A stretch of DNA of 64,000 nt, from assembly GCA_021014325.1 (NCBI GenBank), contig CM037460.1, positions 21,358,044 to 21,422,043 on the forward strand, read 5' to 3'. Both the position numbers and the translations under genes were made by a program. The stretch comes from Plazaster borealis. Taxonomy: Eukaryota > Echinodermata > Asteroidea > Forcipulatida > Labidiasteridae. The notes under the pieces were generated by a model that searched no databases, was not told where the DNA came from, and saw nothing but the letters and a program-made list of their open reading frames with translations. Shown here piece after piece: positions 13,701 through 26,700 of this stretch. Every line of letters begins with the position of its first letter. Positions within the stretch are counted from its first letter, which is position 1.

Positions 13701-14471
13701 AATAAAGCACACTTCCATTGAGTATAGAACGGTTAGCCCAGTTGGATAACTGATGGTACTGCATATTACAAGACCCTGGTTCGAATCCCAGTTGGCTCAG
13801 ACAGAAAATATATTTCTTTTACCGGAGTGTCAAAAGAAGTTGACACATTATATTGAAAGAAGAACAGAGTATTCTTTACATCTACCATAAAGCACACTTC
13901 CTATGAGTAGAACGGTTAGCCCAATTGGATAACTGATGGTATTGCATATTACAAGACCCTGGTTCGAATCCCAGTTGGCTCAGAAAGAAATAAATATTTT
14001 ACCGCAGTGTCAAAAGAAGTTGACACATTATATTAAAAGAAGAACAGAGTATTCTTTATATCTACAATAAATCACACTTCCTATGAGTAGAACGGTTAGC
14101 CGAATTGGATAAATGATGGTATTGCATATTGCAAGACCCTGGTTCGAATCCCAGTTGGCTCAGACAAAAAACATATTTCTTTCACCGGAGTGTCAAAGAA
14201 GTTGACACATTATATTGAAAGAAGAACAGAGTATTCTTTTTATCTACATAAAGCACACTTCCTATGAGTAGAACGGTTAGCCCAATTGGATAACTAATGG
14301 TATTGCATATTACAAGACCCTGGTTCGAATCCAAGTTTGCTTAGAGAAAAAAAAATTCTTTTACCGGAGTGTCAAAAGAAGTTGACACATTATATTGAAA
14401 GAAGAACAGAGTATTCTTTATATCTACAATAAAGTACACTTCCTATGAGTAGAACGGTTAGCCCAATTGGA

Positions 14472-16750
14472 TAGCTGATGGTATTGCATATGACAAGACC
14501 CTGGTTCGAATTCTAGTTGGCTCAGACAAAAAATAAATTTCTTTTACCGGAGTGTCAAAAGAAGTTGACACTTTATATTGAAAGTAGAACAGAGTGTTCT
14601 TTATATCAACAATAAAGCACACTCCGTATGAGTAGAACGGTTAGCCCAATTGGATAACTGACGGTATTGCATATTACAAGACCCTGGTTCGAATCCAAAT
14701 TGGCTCAAACAAAATATATATTTCTTTTACCGGAGTGTCAAAAGAAGTTGACACATTATATTGAAAGAAGAACAGAGTATTCTTTATATCTACAATAAAG
14801 CACACTTCCTATGAGTAGAACGGTTAGCCCAATTGGATAACTGATAGTATTGCATATTACAAGACCCTGGTTCGATTTTCGAATCCGTTGGCTCAGACAA
14901 AAAATATATTTCTTTTACCGTCAAAAGAAGTTGACACATTATATTGAAAGAAGGACAGAGTATTCTTTATATCTACAATAAAGCACACGTCCTATGAGTA
15001 GAACGGTTAGCCCAAATGGTTATCTGATGGTATTGCATATACAAGACCCTGGTTCGAATCCCAGTTGGCTTTGAGAAAAGATATATTTCTTTTACAGGAG
15101 TGTCAAAAGAAGTTGACACATCACATTGAAAGAAGAACAGAGTGTTCTTTATATCAACAATAAAGCACACTTCCATTGAGTAGAACGGTTAGCCCAGTTG
15201 GATAACTGATGGTATTGCATATTACAAGACCCTGGTTCGAATTCTAGTTGGCTCAGACAACAAAATATATTTCTTTTACCGGAGTGTCAAAAGAAGTTGA
15301 CACATTATAGTGAAAGAAGAACAGAGTATTCTTTATATCTACAATAAATCACACTTCTTATGAGTAGAACGGATAGCCCAATTGGATAACTGACGGTATT
15401 GCATATTACAAGAGCCTGGTTCGAATCCAAGTTGACTCAGACAAAATATATATTTCTTTTACCGGAGTGTCAAAAGAAGTTGACACATTATATTGAAAGA
15501 AGAACAGAGTATTCTTTAAATCTACAATAAAGCACACTTCCTAAGAGTAGAACGGTTAGCCCAATTGGATAACTGAAGGTATTGCATATTACAAGACCCT
15601 GGTTCGAATCCCAGTTGGCTTTGAGAAAAGATATATTTCTTTTACAGGAGTGTCAAAAGAAGTTGACACATTATATTGAAAGAAGAACAGAGTGTTCTTT
15701 ATATCAACAATAAAGCACACTTCCATTGAGTAGAACGGTTAGCCCAGTTGGATAACTGATGGTATTGCATATTACAAGACCCTCGTTCGAATCCCACTTG
15801 GCTCAGAAAAAAATTCTTTTACCGGAGTGTCAAAAGAAGTTGACACATTATATTAAAAGAAGAACAGAGTATTCTTTATATCAACAATAAATCACACTTC
15901 CTATGAGTAGAACGGTTAGCCCAATTGGATAACTGATGGTATTGCATATTGCAAGACCCTGGTTCGAATCCCAGTTGGCTCAGACAATAAACATATTTCT
16001 TTTACCGGAGTGTCAAAGAAGTTGACACATTATATTGAAAGAAGAACAGAGTATTCTTTTTATCTACAATAAAGCACACTTCCTATGAGTAGAACGGTTA
16101 GCCCAATTGGATAACTGATGGTATTGCATATTACAAGACCCTGGTTCGAATTCTAGTTGGCTCAGACAACAAAATATATTTCTTTTACCGGAGTGTCAAA
16201 AGAAGTTGACACATTATATTGAAAGAAGAACAGAGTATTCTTTATATCTACAATAAAGCACACTTCCTATGAGTAGAACGGTTAGCCCAATTGGATAACT
16301 GATAGTATTGCATATTACAAGACCCAGGTTCGATTTTCGAATCCGTTGGCTCAGACAAAAAATATATTTCTTTTACCGTCAAAAGAAGTTGACACATTAC
16401 ATTGAAAGAAGGACAGAGTATTCTTTATATCTACAATAAAGCACACGTAAATGCAAGACCCTGGTTCGAATCCCAGTTGGCTCAGACAAAAAACATATTT
16501 CTTTTACCGGAGTGTCAAAGAAGTTGACACATTATATTGAAAGAAGAACAGAGTATTCTTTTTATCTACCATAAAGCACACTTCCTATGAGTAGAACGGT
16601 CAGCCCAATTGGATAACTGACGGTATTGCATATTACAAGACCCTGGTTCGAATCCCAGTTGGCTTAGACAAAAATATATTTCTTTTACACGAGTGTCAAA
16701 TGAAGTTGACACATTATAGTGAAAGAAGAACAGAGTATTCTTTATATGTA
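14472..16750 (+). repeat. Block duplicated about 6.01 kb upstream (copy 2)
   Basis: Second copy of the 8.46-10.77 kb block. It differs by a deletion near 16441-16460, where a unit loses its A-box half (CACACGTAAATGCAAGACCC). In copy 1 the same unit is only partly reduced (about 10431-10490). The two copies record successive stages of one monomer's decay. Confidence 0.7.
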
Positions 16751-19700
16751 CGATAAAGCACACTTCCTATGAGTAGAACGGTTAGCCCAATTGGATAACT
16801 GATAGTATTGCATATTACAAGACCCTGGTTCGAATCCAAGTTGGCTCAGAGAAAAAATATATTTCTTTTACAGGAGTGTCAAAAGAAGTTGACACATTAT
16901 ATTGAAAGAAGAACAGAGTGTTCTTTATATCAACAATAAAGCACACTTCCATTGAGTATAGAACGGTTAGCCCAGTTGGATAACTGATGGTACTGCATAT
17001 TACAAGACCCTGGTTCGAATCCCAGTTGGCTCAGACAAAAAATATATTTCTTTTACCGGAGTGTCAAAAGAAGTTGACACATTATATTGAAAGAAGAACA
17101 GAGTATTCTTTATATCTACCATAAAGCACACTTCCTATGAGTAGAACGGTTAGCCCAATTGGATAACTGATGGTATTGCATATTACAAGACCCTCGTTCG
17201 AATCCCAGTTGGCTCAGAAGGAAAAAAAATATTTTACCGGAGTGTCAAAAGAAGTTGACACATTATATTAAAAGAAGAACAGAGTATTCTTTATATCTAC
17301 AATAAATCACACTTCCTATGAGTAGAACGGTTAGACCAATTGTATAAATGATGGTATTGCATATTGCAAGACCCTGGTTCGAATCCCAGTTGGCTCAGAC
17401 AAAAAACATATTTCTTTTACCGGAGTGTCAAAGAAGTTGACACATTATATTGAAAGAAGAACAGAGTATTCTTTTTATCTACAATAAAGCACACTTCCTA
17501 TGACTAGAACGGTTAGCCCAATTGGCTAACTGATGGTATTGCATATTACAAGACCCTGGTTCGAATCCCAGTTTGCTTAGAGAAAAAAAAAATTCTTTTA
17601 CCGGAGTGTCAAAAGAAGTTGACACATTATATTGAAAGAAGAACAGAGTATTCTTTATATCTACCATAAAGCACACTTCCTATGAGTAGAACGGTTAGCC
17701 CAATTGGATAACTGACGGTATTGCATATTACAAGACCCTGGTTCGAATCCCAGTTGGCTTAGACAAAAAAATATTTCTTTTACAGGAGTGTCAAATGAAG
17801 TTGACACATTATAGTGAAAGAAGAACAGAGTATTCTTTATATCTACAATAAAGCACACTTCCTATGAGTAGAACGGTTAGCCCAATTGGATAACTGATAG
17901 TATTGCATATTACAAGACCCTGGTTCGAATCCCAGTTGGCTCAGACAAAAAATATGTTTCTTTTACCGGAGTGTCAAAAAATAAGTTGACACACGGTATA
18001 TTGAAAGGAGAACGGAATATTCTTTATATCTACAATAAAGCAGAATTTGTATAAGTAGAACGGTTAGCCCAATTGGAAAACTGATTGTATTGCATATTGC
18101 AAGACCCTGGTTTGAATCCCAGTTGGCTCAGACTGAAAATATAGTTCTTTTACTGGAGTGTCAAAAGAAATTGGCACATATTGAAAGGAGAACTGAGTAT
18201 TCTTTATATCTACATTAAAGCACACTTCCTATGAGTAGAACGGTTAGCCCAATTGGATAGCTGATGGTATTGCATATGACAAGACCCTGGTTCGAATTCT
18301 AGTTCGCTCAGACAAAAAATAAATTTCTTTTACCGGAGTGTCAAAAGAAGTTGACACTTTATATTGAAAGTAGAACAGAGTGTTCTTTATATCAACAATA
18401 AAGCACACTCCGTATGACTAGAACGGTTAGCCCAAATAGATAACTGACGGTATTGCATATTACAAGACCCTGGTTCGAATCCAAATTGGCTCAAACAAAA
18501 TATATATTTCTTTTACCGGAGTGTCAAAAGAAGTTGACACATTATGTTGAAAGAAGAACAGAGTATTCTTTATATCTACAATAAAGCACACTTCCTATGA
18601 GTAGAACGGTTAGCCCAATTGGATAACTGATAGTATTGCATATTACAAGACCCTGGTTCGATTTTCGAATCCGTTGGCTCAGACAAAAAATATATTTCTT
18701 TTACCGTCAAAAGAAGTTGACACATTATATTGAAAGAAGGACAGAGTATTCTTTATATCTACAATAAAGCACACTTCCTATGAGTAGAACGGTTAGCCCA
18801 ATTGGATAACTGATAGTATTGCATATTACAAGACCCTGGTTCGAATCCAAGTTGGCTCAGAGAAAAAATATATTTCTTTTACAGGAGTGTCAAAAGAAGT
18901 TCACACATTATATTGAAAGAAGAACAGAGTGCTCTTTCATTGAGCAAAGCACACTTCCATTGAGTATAGAACGGTTAGCCCAGTTGGATAACTGATGGTA
19001 CTGCATATTACAAGACCCTGGTTCGGATCCCAGTTGGCTCAGACAAAAAATATATTTCTTTTACCGGAGTGTCAAAAGAAGTTGACACATTATAGTGAAA
19101 GAAGAACAGAGTATTCTTTATATCTACCATAAAGCACACTTCCTATGAGTAGAACGGTTAGCCCAATTGGATAAATGATGGTATTGCATATTACAAGACC
19201 CTGGTTCGAATCCCAGTTGGCTCAGACGGAAAAAAATATTTTACCGGAGTGTCAAAAGAAGTTGACACATTATATTGAAAGAAGAACAGAGTGTTCTTTA
19301 TATCTACCATAAAGCACACTTCCTATGAGTAGAACGGTTAGCCCAATTGGATAACTGATGGTATTGCATATTGCAAGACCCTGGTTCGAATCCCAGTTGG
19401 CTCAGACAAAAAACATATTTCTTTTACCGGAGTGTCAATAGAAGTTGGCACATTATATTAAAAGAAGAACAGAGTATTCTTTATATCTACAATAAATCAC
19501 ACTTCCTATGAGTAGAACGGTTAGCCCAATTGGATAACTGATGGTATTGCAAATTGCAAGACCCAGGTTCGAATCCCAGTTGGCTCAGACAAAAAAACAT
19601 ATTTATTTTACCGGAGTGACAAAAGAAGTTGACACATTTTATTGAAAGAAGAACATAGTATTCTTTTTATCTACAATAAAGCACACTTCCCATGAGTAGA

Positions 19701-20596
19701 ACGGTTAGCCCAATTGGATAACTGATGGTATTGCATATTACAAGACCCTGGTTCGAATCCCAGTTTGCTTAGAGAAAAAAAAATTCCTTTACCGGAGTGT
19801 CAAAAGAAGTTGACACATTATATTGAAAGAAGAACAGAGTATTCTTTATATCTACAATAAAGCACACTTCCTATGAGTAGAACGGTTAGCCCAATTGGAT
19901 AACTGACGGTATTGCATATTACAAGACCCTGGTTCGAATCCCAGTTGGCTTAGACAAAAAATATATTTCTTTTACAGGAGTGTCAAAAGAAGTTGACACA
20001 TTATATTGAAAGAAGAACAGAGTATTCTTTATATCTACAATAAAGTACACTTCCTATGAGTAGAACGGTTAGCCCAATTGGATAACTGATAGTATTGCAT
20101 ATTACAAGACCCTGGTTCGAATCCAAGTTGGCTCAGAGAAAAAATATATTTCTTTTACAGGAGTGTCAAGAGACGTTCACACATTATATTGAAAGAAGAA
20201 CAGAGTGTTCTTTATATCAACAATAAAGCACACTTCCATTGAGTATAGAACGGTTAGCCAAATTGGATAACTGATGGTACTCCATATTCGAATCCCAGTT
20301 GGCTCAGACAGAAGTATATTTATTTTACCGGAGTGTCAAAAAGAAGTTGACACATTATATTGGAAGAAGAACAGAGTATTCTTTATCTCTACAATAAAGC
20401 ACACTTCCTATGAGTAGAACGGTTAGACCAATTGTATAAATGATGGTATTGCATATTGCAAGACCCTGGTTCGAATCCCAGTTGGCTCAGACGAAAAAAA
20501 ATATTTTACCGGAGTGTCAAAAGAAGTTGACACATTATATTAAAAGAAGAACAGAGTATTCTTTATATCTACAATAAATCACACTTCCTATGAGTA

Positions 20597-20779
20597 GAAC
20601 GGTTAGCCCAATTGGATAACTGATGGTATTGCATATTACAAGACCCTGGTTCGAATCCCAGTTGGCTCAGACAAAAAATATATTTCTTTTACCGGAGTGT
20701 CAAAAGAAGTTGACACATTATATTGAAAGAAGAACAGAGTATTCTTTATATCTACAATAAAGCACACTTCCTATGAGTA
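20597..20779 (+). repeat. Representative array monomer, 183 bp
   Basis: Chosen as a typical intact unit. GAACGGT (20597-20603) stands where acceptor-stem positions 1-7 would be. A-box-like TAGCCCAATTGG is at 20604-20615, the B box GGTTCGAATCC at 20648-20658, T4 at 20687-20690 and the hairpin GTGTCAA-N6-TTGACAC at 20697-20716. The next unit's A box starts at 20787. The putative Pol III transcript would be about 94 nt (20597-20690). A TATA-like TTTATAT lies about 35 bp before the head. With tRNA numbering the loop reads TTGCATA, placing GCA (Cys) as anticodon after U33; this is weak because the anticodon stem pairs poorly. Confidence 0.75.
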
Positions 20780-23700
20780 GAACGGTTAGCCCAATTGGAT
20801 AACTGATGGTATTGCATATTACAAGACCCTGGTTCGAATCCAAGTTTGCTTAGAGAAAAAAAATTCTTTTACCGGAGTGTCAAAAGAAGTTGACACATTA
20901 TATTGAAAGAAGAACAGAGTATTCTTTATATCTACAATAAAGTACACTTCCTATGAGTAGAACGGTTAGCCCAATTGGATAACTGATAGTATTGCATATT
21001 ACAAGACCCTGGTTCGAATCCCAGTTGGCTCAGACAAAAAATATACTTCTTTTACCGGAGTGTCAAAAGAAGTTGACACATTATATTGAAAGAAGAACAG
21101 AGTATTCTTTATATCTACAATAAAGCACACTTCCTATGAGTAGAACGGTTAGCCCAATTGGATAGCTGATGGTATTGCATATGACAAGACCCTGGTTCGA
21201 ATTCTAGTTGGCTCAGACAAAAAATAAATTTCTTTTACCGGAGTGTCAAAAGAAGTTGACACTTTATATTGAAAGTAGAACAGAGTGTTCTTTATATCAA
21301 CAATAAAGCACACTCCGTATGAGTAGAACGGTTAGCCCAATTGGATAACTGACGGTATTGCATATTACAAGACCCTGGTTCGAATCCAAATTGGCTCAAA
21401 CAAAATATATATTTCTTTTACCGGAGTGTCAAAAGAAGTTGACACATTATGTTGAAAGAAGAACAGAGTATTCTTTATATCTACAATAAAGCACACTTCC
21501 TATGAGTAGAACGGTTAGCCCAATTGGATAACTGATAGTATTGCATATTACAAGACCCTGGTTCGATTTTCGAATCCGTTGGCTCAGACAAAAAAATATT
21601 TCTTTTACCGTCAAAAGAAGTTGACACATTATATTGAAAGAAGGACAGAGTATTCTTTATATCTACAATAAAGCACACTTCCTATGAGTAGAACGGTTAG
21701 CCCAATTGGATAACTGATAGTATTGCATATTACAAGACCCTGGTTCGAATCCAAGTTGGCTCAGAGAAAAAATATATTTCTTTTACAGGAGTGTCAAAAG
21801 AAGTTCACACATTATATTGAAAGAAGAACAGAGTGTTCTTTATATCAACAATAAAGCACACTTCCATTGAGTATAGAACGGTTAGCCCAGTTGGATAACT
21901 GATGGTACTGCATATTACAAGACCCTGGTTCGAATCCCAGTTGGCTCAGACAAAAAATATATTTCTTTTACCGGAGTGTCAAAAGAAGTTGACACATTAT
22001 ATTGAAAGAAGAACAGAGTATTCTTTATATCTACCATAAAGCACACTTCCTATGAGTATAACGGTTAGCCCAATTGGATAAATGATGGTATTGCATATTA
22101 CAAGACCCTGGTTCGAATCCCAGTTGGCTCAGACGGAAAAAAATATTTTACCGGAGTGTCAAAAGAAGTTGACACATTATATTAAAAGAAGAACAGAGTA
22201 TTCTTTATATCTACAATAAATCACACTTCCTATGAGTAGAACGGTTAGCCCAATTGGATAAATGATGGTATTGCATATTGCAAGACCCTGGTTCGAATCC
22301 CAGTTGGCTCAGACAAAAAACATATTTCTTTTACCGGAGTGTCAAAGAAGTTGACACATTATATTGAAAGAAGAACAGAGTATTCTTTTTATCTACAATA
22401 AAGCACACTTCCTATGAGTAGAACGGTTAGCCCAATTGGATAACTGATGGTATTGCATATTACAAGACCCTGGTTCGAATCCAAGTTTGCTTAGAGAAAA
22501 AAAATTCTTTTACCGGAGTGTCAAAAGAAGTTGACACATTATATTGAAAGAAGAACAGAGTATTCTTTATATCTACAATAAAGTACACTTCCTATGAGTA
22601 GAACGGTTAGCCCAATTGGATAACTGATAGTATTGCATATTACAAGACCCTGGTTCGAATCCCAGTTGGCTCATAATAAAAATATACTTCTTTTACCGGA
22701 GTGTCAAAAGAAGTTGACACATTATATTGAAAGAAGAACAGAGTATTCTTTATATCTACAATAAAGCACACTTCCTATGAGTAGAACGGTTAGCCCAATT
22801 GGATAGCTGATGGTATTGCATATGACAAGACCCTGGTTCAATTCTAGTTGGCTCAGACAAAAATAAATTTCTTTTACCGGAGTGTCAAAAGAAGTTGACA
22901 CTTTATATTGAAAGTAGAACAGAGTGTTCTTTATATCAACAATAAAGCACACTCCGTATGAGTAGAACGGTTAGCCCAATTGGATAACTGAAGGTATTGC
23001 ATATTACAAGACCCTGGTTCGAATCCAAATTGGCTCAAACAAAATATATATTTCTTTTACCGGAGTGTCAAAAGAAGTTGACACATTATGTTGAAAGAAG
23101 AACAGAGTATTCTTTATATCTACAATAAAGCACACTTCCTATGAGTAGAACGGTTAGCCCAATTGGATAACTGATAGTATTGCATATTACAAGACCCTGG
23201 TTCGATTTTCGAATCCGTTGGCTCAGACAAAAAATATATTTCTTTTACCGTCAAAAGAAGTTGACACATTATATTGAAAGAAGGACAGAGTATTCTTTAT
23301 ATCTACAATAAAGCACACTTCCTATGAGTAGAACGGTTAGCCCAATTGGATAACTGATAGTATTGCATATTACAAGACCCTGGTTCGAATCCAAGTTGGC
23401 TCAGAGAAAAAATATATTTCTTTTACAGGAGTGTCAAAAGAAGTTGACACATTATATTGAAAGAAGAACAGAGTGTTCTTTATATCTACCATAAAGCACA
23501 CTTCCTATGAGTAGAACGGTTAGCCCAATTGGATAACTGATGGTATTGCATATTACAAGACCCTCGTTCGAATCCCAATTGGCTCAGAAAGAAAAAAATA
23601 TTTTACCGCAGTGTCAAAAGAAGTTGACACATTATATTAAAAGAAGAACAGAGTATTCTTTATATCTACAATAAATCACACTTCCTATGAGTAGAACGGT

Positions 23701-26700
23701 TAGCCCAATTGGATAACTGATGGTACTGCATATTACAAGACCCTGGTTCGAATCCCAGTTGGCTCAGACAAAAAATATATTTCTTTTACCGGAGTGTCAA
23801 AAGAAGTTGACACATTATATTGAAAGAAGAACAGAGTATTCTTTATATCTACCATAAAGCACACTTCCTATGAGTAGAACGGTTAGCCCAATTGGATAAC
23901 TGATGGTATTGCATATTACAAGACCCTCGTTCGAATCCCAGTTGGCTCAGAAAGAAATAAATATTTTACCGCAGTGTCAAAAGAAGTTGACACATTATAT
24001 TAAAAGAAGAACAGAGTATTCTTTATATCTACAATAAATCACACTTCCTATGAGTAGAACGGTTAGCCCAATTGGATAAATGATGGTATTGCATATTGCA
24101 AGACCCTGGTTCGAATCCCAGTTTGCTCAGACAAAAAACATATTTCTTTCACCGGAGTGTCAAAGAAGTTGACACATTATATTGAAAGAAGAACAGAGTA
24201 TTCTTTTTATCTACATAAAGCACACTTTCTATGAGTAGAACGGTTAGCCCAATTGGATAACTGATGGTATTGCATATTACAAGACCCTGGTTCGAATCCA
24301 AGTTTGCTTAGAGAAAAAAAAATCTTTTTCCGGAGTGTCAAAAGAAGTTGACACATTATATTGAAAGAAGAACAGAGTATTCTTTATATCTACAATAAAG
24401 TACACTTCCTATGAGTAGAACGGTTAGCCCAATTGGATAGCTGATGGTATTGCATATGACAAGACCCTGGTTCGAATTCTAGTTGGCTCAGACAAAAAAT
24501 AAATTTCTTTTACCGGAGTGTCAAAAGAAGTTGACACTTTATATTGAAAGTAGAACAGAGTATTCTTTATATCAACAATAAAGCACACTCCGTATGAGTA
24601 GAACGGTTAGCCCAATTGGATAACTGACGGTATTGCATATTACAAGACCCAGGTTCGATTTTCGAATCCGTTGGCTCAGACAAAAAATATATTTCTTTTA
24701 CTGTCAAAAGAAGTTGACACATTATATTGAAAGAAGGACAGAATATTCTTTATATCTACAATAAAGCACACGTCCTATGAGTAGAACGGTTAGCCCAAAT
24801 GGTTATCTGATGGTATTGCATATACAAGACCCTGGTTCGAATCCCAGTTGGCTTTGAGAAAAGATATAATTCTTTTACAGGAGTGTCAAAAGAAGTTGAC
24901 ACATCATATTGAAAGAAGAACAGAGTGTTCTTTATATCAACAATAAAGCACACTTCCATTGAGTAGAACGGTTAGCCCAGTTGGATAACTGATGGTATTG
25001 CATATTACAAGACCCTCGTTCGAATCCCACTTGGCTCAGAAAAAATTCTTTTACCGGAGTGTCAAAAGAAGTTGACACATTATATTAAAAGAAGAACAGA
25101 GTATTCTTTATATCAACAATAAATCACACTTCCTATGAGTAGAACGGTTAGCCCAATTGGATAACTGATGGTATTGCATATTGCAAGACCCTGGTTCGAA
25201 TCCCAGTTGGCTCAGACAAAAAACATATTTCTTTTACCGGAGTGTCAAAGAAGTTGACACATTATATTGAAAGAAGAACAGAGTATTCTTTTTATCTACA
25301 ATAAAGCACACTTCCTATGAGTAGAACGGTTAGCCCAATTGGATAACTGATGGTATTGCATATTACAAGACCCTGGTTCGAATTCTAGTTGGCTCAGACA
25401 ACAAAATATATTTCTTTTACTGGAGTGTCAAAAGAAGTTGACACATTATGTTGAAAGAAGAACAGAGTGTTCTTTATATCAACAATAAAGCACACTTTCA
25501 TTGAGTAGAACGTTTAGCCCAATTGGTCAAATGATGGTATTGCATATTTCAAGACCCTGGTCCGAATCCCAGTTGGCTCAGACAAAAAATATCTTTTACC
25601 GGAGTGTCAAAAGTGGTTGACACATTATATTGAATGAAGAACAGAGTATTCTTTATATCTACAATAAAGCACACTTCCTATGAGTAGAACGGTTACCCCA
25701 ATTGGATAGCTGATGGTATTGCATATGACAAGACCCTGGTTCGAATTCTAGTTGGCTCAGACAAAAAATAAATTTCTTTTACCGGAGTGTCAAAAGAAGT
25801 TGACACTTTATATTGAAAGTAGAACAGAGTGTTCTTTATATCAACAATAAAGCACACTCCGTATGAGTAGAACGGTTAGCCCAATTGGATAACTGACGGT
25901 ATTGCATATTACAAGACCCTGGTTCGAATCCAAATTGGCTCAAACAAAATATATATTTCTTTTACCGGAGTGTCAAAAGAAGTTGACACATTATATTGAA
26001 AGAAGGACAGAGTATTCTTTATATCTACAATAAAGCACACTTCCTTTGAGTAAAACGTTTAGCCCAATCGGATAACTGATGGTATTGCATATTACAAGAC
26101 CCTGGTTCGAATTTGGAATCCGTTGGCTCAGACAAAAATATATTTCTTTTACCGTCAAAAGAAGTTGACACATTATATTGAAGGAAGAACAGAGTATTTT
26201 TTATATCTACAATAAGGCACACTTCCTATGAGCAGAACGGTTAGCCCAATTGGATAACTGATGGTATTGCATATTACAAGACCCTGGTTCTAATCCCAGT
26301 TGGCTTTGAGAAAAAATATATTTCTTTTACAGGAGTGTCAAAAGAAGTTGACACAATATATTGAAAGAAGAACAGAGTATTGTTTATATCTACAATAAAG
26401 CACACTTCCTATGAGTAGAACGGTTAGCCCAGTTGGATAACTGATGGTATTGCATTGTACAATACCCTGGTTCGAATCCCAGTTGGCTCAGACAAAAAAT
26501 ATATTCCTTTTACAGGAGTGTCAAATGAAGTTGACACATTATATTGAAATAAGAACAAAGTATTGTTTATATCTACTATAAAGCACACTTCCTATGAGTA
26601 GAACGGTTAGCCCAGTTGGATAACTGATGGTATTGCAATGTACAATACCCTGGTTCGAATCCCAGTTGGCTCAGACAAAAAATATCTTTTACCAGAGTGT

